From the IMG/VR virus record IMGVR_UViG_3300009320_000064, positions 1 through 36,436 of that record: 36,436 nucleotides of DNA. The stretch is one strand, 5' to 3'. Positions 30,499-36,436 of this stretch are shown piece after piece; positions within the stretch are counted from its first letter, which is position 1; the number at the start of each line of letters is the position of its first letter. Position numbers and translations under genes: made by a program. The notes beneath the pieces were generated by a model, which ran no database searches, was not told the DNA's origin, and saw only the letters and a list, made by a program, of their open reading frames with translations. The DNA comes from a virus.

Positions 30499-30657
30499 AT
30501 GTCAAGCAAGCGTTCATTTCTCAGGAAGCAGCGTCATGGCGAGGTCGCCAGAAAGATTCGAGCAAACCTCAGACGAAATGCAAATCCGAGACACCAGAAA
30601 CGTGACTTCGGGTTTTCGAAGCTGATGAAGATGCTCCTGAATAGGAAGAGGAGGTAA
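30499..30657 (+). CDS. small basic protein
   Basis: ATG 30499 stands 14 bases after the exonuclease stop, with AAGGAGG upstream. The 52 residues are very basic (R/K about one third), starting M-S-S-K-R-S-F-L-R-K and ending L-L-N-R-K-R-R. It may bind nucleic acid. A longer reading of this frame upstream is only the shadow of the exonuclease gene. The family is unknown; it ends six bases before the ATPase gene. Confidence 0.6.
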   Translation: MSSKRSFLRKQRHGEVARKIRANLRRNANPRHQKRDFGFSKLMKMLLNRKRR

Positions 30658-30663
30658 CCTGAT

Positions 30664-32841
30664 ATGCGTTTCATCGAGATTCAACTCCAGGACTTCAAGG
30701 GCCTGACCACGACTATCGGGCTTTCCGGTCCTGCCACCATCCTCATCGGCTACAACGGCGCCGGGAAGACCACGGTCCTCGAAGGTTTCTATATCGGGCT
30801 CACCGGCATGCTGCCCGGGCACCGCCCTTCACAGATGGACGCAGCCACCATGCAGACCCTTGCGGGACCGTCCAGACGCTGGGGCGTGGTGATCCGCGAT
30901 GACGAGGGTGGTGAGGTCCGACGCGAATTTCTCGGTATCCAAAGCCGCGTCCGTGCCAACTTCGGGGAGAACTCAACATCCTCGAAGAACGAAGACCACG
31001 ACCAGGCCATCAAGGACCGCTACGGAGACTTCGTGGCGAGCCTTGACCTGTCGTCGCTGCTGTCCATGCGGCCCGATGACTTGCGCGACTTCGTCCTGGA
31101 CCTGTGTGCGCGCGGAGGCGGGGCATCCCCCTGGACCATGGAGCAGGTCATCGAGGACCTCAGGAGCAATGTCCCCGATATCGATGATGAGCCGGACATC
31201 GTCGAGATCCCCGAGGACTGCGAAGGACCCCTTCCTCTCCTGGGTCTTCTCGACACCAGGATCTCGGAGGCAAAGACCGACTGCCGGCGCGGCGTCATCG
31301 AGGCCAACCGGATCCGACACGCCGAGATCCCTGAGCTCCCCGATCCTGTCGAGCTCGAGCAGGCTGAGAAGGAAGTCTCTCTCGTCGAGTCGGAGCTGGC
31401 CAGTGGCCAGGAGGAGCTGGGCCGGATTGACGCCCGGGGAGCCGAGCGCGAGTCGATTGAGCAGGACATCGAGGAACGTCGGGATTCCATCGAAAAGGCA
31501 AAGAAGAAGACGCGCGAAGTCAGAGCCGAAATCGACGAGGCCCTCAACCTGAAAGAAGGGTTCGAGCACGATATCGGACTGCTCAAGGATGACGTCGAGA
31601 TGTTGGAGGCCGATGGGCTCGGCATCGACGCGCCTGAAGCGCTCGAGGACCAGGGCGGTTTCGGCGTCCTCGAGAAGATGATTGAGGCCATCGGCAAGAA
31701 GCTCAGTACCGCAAGGGAGAAGTACGCGGTTGAAAACAATCGTGCCGAGGACCTCAACGAACGGCTGAGTCAGTATAAAGACGGCGTCTGCCCTGAGTGC
31801 GGGCAGGCCGCTCCGGACCTCGTCGGCAGCCTGACCCAGAAAAAAGCCAAGATGGAGAAGGCGCGCGACAAGAAAAAGGCCGCGGTCAAGAAGCTGACCG
31901 ACCAGCACTACAAGGTCCGGACCGAACTGAAGGAGAAGACCGATGAGGCCCAGGCGCATGGTAAGGCGACCCGTGAGGCGGCCGCCGCATTGCAGACCTG
32001 GGAGAAGAAGGTCGAAGAGAAGAAGCATGCGATCGAGCTTCTCATCGAAAAGCAAACAGCCAACGACGACAAGGGCATCCGACTCGAGGGCAGGGTCGAA
32101 GAACTCATGACCGATATCGCGTCACAGACGAGGGGTCTGAAGAAAGCACGGAAGAAGCTCGATGAAATGTCGAAGCCTGGTGCTGAGCTGAAGAAGCTCA
32201 ACGGTTTCATATCAGGAAGGAAGGAGCGCCTGGCTGAATATCGCCAGGTCGCCGAGGAACTGAGGGCCGAGGAGCGGCAGGCCCGTAAGGCCATAAAGGC
32301 CAGGGACGTCGCGGAAGACGAGCACAACGCCTACCAGGAATGGCGTAAGACCCTCAATGACGCGGAAGCGGCCCTCATCTGTATCCGACGAGAAGTCGTG
32401 TCCAGCTATGTCGAGCCCGTAGTGTCTAGGGTCACCGACGTCATCGGAGATTACCTCGGGACATTCGAGGCCCGGTTCGAGCCCAGGTTCCAACTTGGTT
32501 TCAGCCGCGACACGGGCTCCGAAGACGAGGCGGCCTGGGTACCACTCCACCGGCTCAGTACCGGCGAGTTCGCAATGGCAGCGCTGGCGTTGGGGTATGC
32601 GCTATGCGACCTCCGGGATCCACCCGTCAAGGTCCTGATGATGGACAAGATCGAGGTCCTCGACCCCATCAATCTGAAACCCTTCATCGAGACCGTTTCG
32701 AACATGGTCGCCAGCGAGGTCCTTGATCAGGTCCTGGTGGCAGGGATGGGTACTCGCCCGGCCTACACCGTGACCGGAGCTGACGATGTCACCGTCATCA
32801 GTATGCATGAGGTAACGAAGGCTGCCGCTGAGGCGGCCTGA
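30664..32841 (+). CDS. SbcC/Rad50-like SMC-type ATPase with zinc hook
   Basis: The 725 residues have N-terminal Walker A G-Y-N-G-A-G-K35-T-T, a long coiled coil broken by a C376-P-E-C379-G zinc hook, and a C-terminal lobe with signature-like L-S-T-G-E-F near 630 and Walker B V-L-M-M-D661-K-I-E664. This is the architecture of SbcC/Rad50 and phage gp46-type repair ATPases, shorter than cellular SbcC. Such ATPases normally act with an SbcD/Mre11 nuclease; none is adjacent, so the exonuclease upstream may be the partner (inference). SD AGGAGG precedes the ATG. It probably processes DNA ends for recombination-dependent replication. Confidence 0.88.
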   Translation: MRFIEIQLQDFKGLTTTIGLSGPATILIGYNGAGKTTVLEGFYIGLTGMLPGHRPSQMDAATMQTLAGPSRRWGVVIRDDEGGEVRREFLGIQSRVRANFGENSTSSKNEDHDQAIKDRYGDFVASLDLSSLLSMRPDDLRDFVLDLCARGGGASPWTMEQVIEDLRSNVPDIDDEPDIVEIPEDCEGPLPLLGLLDTRISEAKTDCRRGVIEANRIRHAEIPELPDPVELEQAEKEVSLVESELASGQEELGRIDARGAERESIEQDIEERRDSIEKAKKKTREVRAEIDEALNLKEGFEHDIGLLKDDVEMLEADGLGIDAPEALEDQGGFGVLEKMIEAIGKKLSTAREKYAVENNRAEDLNERLSQYKDGVCPECGQAAPDLVGSLTQKKAKMEKARDKKKAAVKKLTDQHYKVRTELKEKTDEAQAHGKATREAAAALQTWEKKVEEKKHAIELLIEKQTANDDKGIRLEGRVEELMTDIASQTRGLKKARKKLDEMSKPGAELKKLNGFISGRKERLAEYRQVAEELRAEERQARKAIKARDVAEDEHNAYQEWRKTLNDAEAALICIRREVVSSYVEPVVSRVTDVIGDYLGTFEARFEPRFQLGFSRDTGSEDEAAWVPLHRLSTGEFAMAALALGYALCDLRDPPVKVLMMDKIEVLDPINLKPFIETVSNMVASEVLDQVLVAGMGTRPAYTVTGADDVTVISMHEVTKAAAEAA

Positions 32842-32863
32842 ACTCTATTAGGAGGAATGAACC

Positions 32864-33838
32864 ATGTGTGCCAAGAAAAACAGTGCCGTGGAAGTCTGGA
32901 AGCCCTCTAAGGGCGGAGCCCTGGCCGGGATGGGTCTCGACCACAACCCCTTCGCGCTGATGGACGTCAACGACGCGGACCAGAACCTGGGAGCTACCCT
33001 GCCCTTGCGGCGTATCGAGTACGTAGCGAGCCAGGACGCCAAGGACGCTGATCTCACGAGGGGACTGATCACCGACGCGGTCGCAATGACCCAGAAGGAG
33101 ACGGTGCGCTGCGTCCTGCTGTCCCAGAAATTCTCGAGGGCGTACCTTCCGACATTCGACCCCAAGGCGGATGAGCAGGAACCCCCGTACTGCGTGAGCC
33201 TCGACGGCAAGACACGGACCCGCCGCGAGGATGACAGCGACGAGATCCCGGACGATCAGGCGTGCGCTCGGTGCAAGCATTCGAAGTGGGGAAAGAACAG
33301 GGAGAAGCCCGACTGCTCCGAGATCTACACCCTGCTCCTGTGGGACATTGACGACCAACTTCCCTTCGTCTTCAACATCAGGCGCACCGGGATCCCGCCG
33401 TGGCGCAAGGGCCGAACCAACCTCAAGGTCCAGGCCATGAAGCACCACAAGGGTGGCGTGCCTGCGAACCTGTGCGTGAGCTTCGAGCTCGGGTCACGGG
33501 AGAAGGAGACCTACTACCTGCCGACGTTCAGTGACTTCGAGCCCGTGGACGACGACACGATCGAGATGCTGGTCGGAGGGATCGAGAGCCTGATGGCGAG
33601 CTTCCAGGACGTGGACCCGACCGCAGTCGAGCCCGAAGAGCCGGAGAACCTCGATGATGCCACCGACTTCCCACCGAAAGACGAGGGAGATGACGAGCCA
33701 CCGGCGCCGTCCGATGGTGACGCCGGGCCCGATGGCGGCAACGGCGAGGACGATGAGAAAGACGAGAAGCCCGAACCCGACAAGAAGAGCTCGGAAAAGG
33801 GCGGCGGATTCAAGAACTCCGCGTTCGCCAGGAAGTGA
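32864..33838 (+). CDS. zinc-motif protein with acidic tail, possible ssDNA-binding protein
   Basis: The 324 residues fall into a compact part (1-230) and a Pro/Asp/Glu-rich tail (240-310) that ends with a short basic-aromatic stretch G-G-F-K-N-S-A-F-A-R-K. Four cysteines, C110, C134-A-R-C137 and C151, could bind zinc. Conserved-looking aromatic strands follow (Y-T-L-L-L-W-D-I, Y-Y-L-P-T-F). A core plus a long acidic tail is typical of phage ssDNA-binding or recombination mediator proteins, and the neighbours (SMC-type ATPase, RecD2-like helicase) agree. No OB-fold signature can be proved by eye. SD AGGAGG is present. Confidence 0.6.
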   Translation: MCAKKNSAVEVWKPSKGGALAGMGLDHNPFALMDVNDADQNLGATLPLRRIEYVASQDAKDADLTRGLITDAVAMTQKETVRCVLLSQKFSRAYLPTFDPKADEQEPPYCVSLDGKTRTRREDDSDEIPDDQACARCKHSKWGKNREKPDCSEIYTLLLWDIDDQLPFVFNIRRTGIPPWRKGRTNLKVQAMKHHKGGVPANLCVSFELGSREKETYYLPTFSDFEPVDDDTIEMLVGGIESLMASFQDVDPTAVEPEEPENLDDATDFPPKDEGDDEPPAPSDGDAGPDGGNGEDDEKDEKPEPDKKSSEKGGGFKNSAFARK

Positions 33839-33846
33839 GGTAGTCC

Positions 33847-34749
33847 ATGGCCCTCCCCGCCGCCACAAACAGTCACGATGCATCCGGGACCCTCCAAGGG
33901 GTCCTGGACCACGTGAGACACCGATCCGATTCGGGCTGGACCGTGGCCACGATCGTAGACGACGACGGCGGGGAGGTCCGGACTATCGTCGGGGTCGTAC
34001 CCGTGCTGGACCCTGGATGCACCTACGCCTTCGAGGGCGAGTGGAGCGATGACCCGAAGTGGGGCATACAGTTCCGCGTCCACAAGGCGACGTCCGTCCA
34101 GCCCTCGACGATTCGCGGGATGGAACGACTGCTGGGGTCCGGAGCCTTCCCCAACGTGGGGCCCTCACGCGCGAAGAAGATCGTAGACGAGTGGGGCCAG
34201 GACGCCCTGCAGGTGGTCTTCAAGACTCCGGAGAAGCTCGTTGTCATCAAGGGCATCAACGAACGGCGGACGGGCGTTATCCGCGAAGAAGCCCACCGGT
34301 ATCAGGAGCGGGCCGGGCTCATGGTGGACCTGTATCGGTATGGGTTGACGCAGTGGCAAATCGGCAGGTTGATTCAGCGATACGGGCCCAGGGCCTCCCA
34401 GGTCCTCAAGGAAAATCCTTACCAGGTCATCACCGAAATAAAGGGCTTCGGGTTCAAGACCGTGGACAGCATCGCTGCCCGCGTGGGCGTGCCCAGAGAC
34501 GATATCAGGCGTGCACGGGCCGCTGTCCTCCATCTCCTCGAGGAGGCGGCTGGCGAGGGCCATTGCTACCTCACTGAGGATGAGTTGCTTGAACGCCGCG
34601 ACCAGGTGGGTCTGAGTGCCGAGAAACTCCAGGAGGGCATCGGGGCCCTGGGCGAAGGACTGTTGACTCGCGTGGACGGCCGTCTGGCCCTGCCGTCGCT
34701 GTGGATCGCGGAAGACATTGTGGCTGAGAGGCTGAAGGAGTTGGTGTGA
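33847..34749 (+). CDS. RecD2-like helicase, N-terminal half (HhH domain)
   Basis: The 300 residues match the N-terminal portion of RecD2/TraA-type helicases: an OB-like start (G-T-L-Q-G-V-L-D-H-V-R), then G-S-G-A-F-P-N-V-G-P-S-R-A-K-K-I (helix-hairpin-helix), I-K-G-I-N-E-R-R, and N-P-Y-Q-V-I-T-E-I-K-G-F-G-F-K-T-V-D-S-I-A (second HhH), with a C-terminal winged-helix-like part. In RecD2 these are fused to the motor domains; here the frame ends and the motor follows as a separate gene overlapping by GTGTGA. The two products should assemble as one 5'-3' helicase (inference). Confidence 0.85.
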   Translation: MALPAATNSHDASGTLQGVLDHVRHRSDSGWTVATIVDDDGGEVRTIVGVVPVLDPGCTYAFEGEWSDDPKWGIQFRVHKATSVQPSTIRGMERLLGSGAFPNVGPSRAKKIVDEWGQDALQVVFKTPEKLVVIKGINERRTGVIREEAHRYQERAGLMVDLYRYGLTQWQIGRLIQRYGPRASQVLKENPYQVITEIKGFGFKTVDSIAARVGVPRDDIRRARAAVLHLLEEAAGEGHCYLTEDELLERRDQVGLSAEKLQEGIGALGEGLLTRVDGRLALPSLWIAEDIVAERLKELV

Positions 34750-36017
34750 CCCTCACCTCCGAACAACAACGCGCCGTCGAGCTGGCCCAGGAACACCGCC
34801 TCCTGGTGCTCACCGGAGGGCCCGGCACTGGGAAAACCTACACACTCCAGGCATTACGTGAACGGTGGCAAGCGGCCAAGTTGAGAGTCGGGTGGGCAGC
34901 TCCTACCGGGAAGGCCGCGCAGCGCATGAATGAGGCCATGGGGATCCACGAGGCCCAGACCCTCCACCGCCTCCTCGAATACCACCCAGACGAGGGCTTC
35001 CGACGTAACGGCCTGATCCCCCTTGACCATGACGTCGTTGTTGTGGATGAGGCGTCCATGGTGGACGTGGAACTGATGAACGCGTTGTGCTCAGCGATCG
35101 ACCCATCGACAACATCCCTGATCCTGGTGGGCGACGTGGACCAGCTCCCGAGCGTGGGCCCGGGCCAGGTCCTTCGAGACATCATCGAATCCGACAAGGT
35201 CCCGGTGGTCAGGCTGTCCGTCATCATGCGCCAGGCGGAAGGCTCGGCCATCATCCGCGGGGCCCACAACGTCATCCGCGGTAGATGGGAGACTCCGGAT
35301 AACGACACCGACGATCTGAAGTGGTTCCCGTATGCAGCGGAAACCGACCCGGAGCATATTGCCATGAGAATCATGGAGCTCGTGACCGAGGTCCTCCCGG
35401 ACTCCGGGTGGGATCCGATTCACGAGGTTCAGGTCCTGGCTCCGATGAAGCGCGGACCGTGCGGGACTGGCCCTCTCAATGTCGCTTTGCAGGAGGCTCT
35501 GAATCCCGCATCGAAGGGCAAGCCCGAAATCCGGGTCGGTAAGCGCGGGAAGAAAGGCAAACCCTCGAAGAGCTCGCAGACCCGGATACTACGACATGGC
35601 GACAAGGTCATCCAGGTCCGCAACAACTACCGCCTCCAGGTCTTCAACGGAGAGGTCGGCTTTGTCGTGGACATGGACCTTGAGCATTCGAGCATCGATG
35701 TCGACTTCGGGATCTCAGGACAACCGCGGACTGTCGCATTCCAGAAGCGCGATCTCTTCGATCTGTGGCCAGCCTACGCGCTGACCGTGCACAAGAGCCA
35801 GGGTAGCGAGTTCCCCTGCGTTGTGATGCCCGTGCACACGACTCACTGGATGATGCTGCAGAGGCGCCTACTCTACACGGCCATCACCAGAGCCAGGGAG
35901 TGTTGCGTCCTCCTTGGCACCCAGAAGGCCCTCAAACAGGCCGTGAGGTCGAACCGTGAGGATGCAAGGAACACGAGGCTTGGTGAGCTGCTGACGAGCC
36001 TCAGGAGGGCAGCATGA
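34746..36017 (+). CDS. RecD2-like SF1 helicase, motor half
   Basis: The 423 residues start at GTG 34746 inside the end of the upstream gene. Motifs: Q-motif T-S-E-Q-Q-R-A-V, Walker A G-G-P-G-T-G-K30-T, motif Ia W-A-A-P-T-G-K-A-A-Q-R, Walker B V-V-V-V-D-E-A-S-M-V-D near 98-108, motif III L-V-G-D-V-D-Q-L-P-S-V-G, and C-terminal Y-A-L-T-V-H-K-S-Q-G-S-E-F and L-Y-T-A-I-T-R-A-R-E. These are all SF1B helicase motifs in order. The protein lacks the HhH part, supplied by the previous gene. It would unwind or remodel DNA during repair and replication. A basic loop (K-R-G-K-K-G-K-P) sits near 260. Confidence 0.92.
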   Translation: MTLTSEQQRAVELAQEHRLLVLTGGPGTGKTYTLQALRERWQAAKLRVGWAAPTGKAAQRMNEAMGIHEAQTLHRLLEYHPDEGFRRNGLIPLDHDVVVVDEASMVDVELMNALCSAIDPSTTSLILVGDVDQLPSVGPGQVLRDIIESDKVPVVRLSVIMRQAEGSAIIRGAHNVIRGRWETPDNDTDDLKWFPYAAETDPEHIAMRIMELVTEVLPDSGWDPIHEVQVLAPMKRGPCGTGPLNVALQEALNPASKGKPEIRVGKRGKKGKPSKSSQTRILRHGDKVIQVRNNYRLQVFNGEVGFVVDMDLEHSSIDVDFGISGQPRTVAFQKRDLFDLWPAYALTVHKSQGSEFPCVVMPVHTTHWMMLQRRLLYTAITRARECCVLLGTQKALKQAVRSNREDARNTRLGELLTSLRRAA

Positions 36018-36256
36018 ACGCGCATGTGCTTCACGATTGTTATCTGTGTGACGAAAGTGACATCGAATACATAGCCGTTGACGTCATAGCCGTAAGCAGC
36101 CGGGCCGTCCTCGTAAGGGCTGACGGAGGCAAGAAAGTCTGGATACCTTTCAAGCATATACACAGTGACAGCCAGGTGGACCGGGAGAGTAAGTGGGGTG
36201 ACGAAGGGATGCTGGCGATCCCCGCGTGGCTGGCTGAGGAGAGGGGATTGATATGA
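36014..36256 (+). CDS. small hypothetical protein (80 aa)
   Basis: ATG 36014 overlaps the helicase stop (ATGA). The 80 residues read as a compact beta-rich domain: A-V-D-V-I-A-V, A-V-L-V-R-A-D-G-G-K-K-V-W-I-P, then H-I-H-S-D-S and an A-W-L-A-E-E-R-G end. Two cysteines (C9, C12) lie near the N-terminus in C-Y-L-C. It resembles small phage proteins of unknown function with a strand-turn-strand core. Its stop overlaps the next tiny gene. Confidence 0.65.
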   Translation: MNAHVLHDCYLCDESDIEYIAVDVIAVSSRAVLVRADGGKKVWIPFKHIHSDSQVDRESKWGDEGMLAIPAWLAEERGLI

Positions 36257-36303
36257 ACCAAAGCGCCGAGTCCTGTCGGCATTTCAGGAGGGAGGATGAC
36301 TGA
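36253..36303 (+). CDS. possible 16-codon ORF
   Basis: ATG 36253 overlaps the preceding stop by ATGA, and the frame ends with TGA at 36301. The peptide, M-N-Q-S-A-E-S-C-R-H-F-R-R-E-D-D, contains the SD of the next gene in its own coding sequence. It may be only a coupling device that carries ribosomes to the next start. Confidence 0.35.
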   Translation: MNQSAESCRHFRREDD

Positions 36304-36388
36304 CTATTCCTGGCCCTCGTGGGTGGAGTGGGTGTTGGCCGTGGTGATTTTCGGCTCCGTGTTCGGGGCCATAGCGTGGGGAGGGTGA
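36296..36388 (+). CDS. 30-residue single-TM peptide
   Basis: ATG 36296 follows an excellent AGGAGGGAGG site. The peptide is M-T-D-Y-S-W-P-S-W then a hydrophobic helix W-V-L-A-V-V-I-F-G-S-V-F-G-A-I-A and ends W-G-G. It would insert in the inner membrane. It is too short for most gene finders, but the ribosome site, clear hydrophobic pattern and tight spacing to the next gene support it. Confidence 0.6.
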   Translation: MTDYSWPSWVEWVLAVVIFGSVFGAIAWGG

Positions 36389-36389
36389 G

Positions 36390-36436
36390 ATGCAAATTAC
36401 GGTAAAGGACCTGAGAGACAAAGAAGCGTGTCCAGA
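36390..36436 (+). CDS. start of a further gene, cut by window end
   Basis: ATG 36390 comes one base after the previous stop and is preceded by GGAGGGTGAG. Fifteen codons are visible, starting M-Q-I-T-V-K-D-L-R-D-K-E-A-C-P. No function can be told. Confidence 0.55.
   Translation, partial: MQITVKDLRDKEACP

Noticed and set aside
30973-32055. 360-codon minus-strand open frame opposite the SbcC-like ATPase
   Set aside because: Its Leu/Asp-rich sequence is the complement of the coiled coil; the plus-strand gene has Walker A, zinc hook and Walker B motifs.

Overview
The window is part of a GC-rich temperate phage or prophage with a contractile tail (myovirus-like). The evidence is a complete head and tail module (terminase, portal, XkdF-type protease, capsid, connectors, sheath, tube, tail assembly chaperone, start of the tape measure), a lysis cassette, a cleavable CI-type repressor facing a Cro-like gene, and replication and recombination genes. 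Strong Shine-Dalgarno sites, ATGA/GTGA gene overlaps and sigma70-like promoters are present throughout. No integrase, transposase, rRNA or tRNA gene was seen. The host cannot be named from this sequence; a GC-rich, probably Gram-negative bacterium fits the signal-peptide transglycosylase and the possible spanin lipoprotein.

Leftward block (26266 to 1, minus strand). Transcription probably starts at a promoter at 26285-26313 and reads cro, a 500-base stretch of uncertain content, a CII-like regulator, a primase-ATPase, an iteron-rich candidate origin (21665-21973), an unknown gene, a HAD phosphatase, a RuvC-like nuclease, a lytic transglycosylase, two small genes, then small and large terminase, portal, head morphogenesis protein, protease with nested scaffold, major capsid protein, a signal-peptide-bearing repeat protein, connector and tail-completion genes, an NlpC/P60 hydrolase with holin/spanin-like genes, an unknown structural protein, sheath, tube, chaperone (with a -1 slippery site) and the tape measure, which runs off the window.

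Repressor and cargo block (26391 to 29100, plus strand). A CI protein with two HTH domains and an intact S24 peptidase is followed by an odd locus. There, a thiolase-like N-terminus, a catalytically dead copy of the CI C-terminal domain and a helical tail lie in alternating reading frames. Next comes an AT-richer gene for a secreted, cysteine-rich, lysine-rich protein. This is the most unusual part of the window.

Rightward block (29173 to 36436, plus strand). A second promoter, nearly a copy of the cro promoter including its TGCAAATA motif, drives a 230-base GC-rich leader and then a two-TM protein, a PolB-type 3'-5' exonuclease, a small basic protein, an SbcC/Rad50-like ATPase, a zinc-motif protein with an acidic tail, a RecD2-like helicase split into two overlapping genes, and several very small genes. 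The shared promoter/operator sequence suggests that one repressor holds both early operons off and that SOS-triggered repressor cleavage releases both together (inference).
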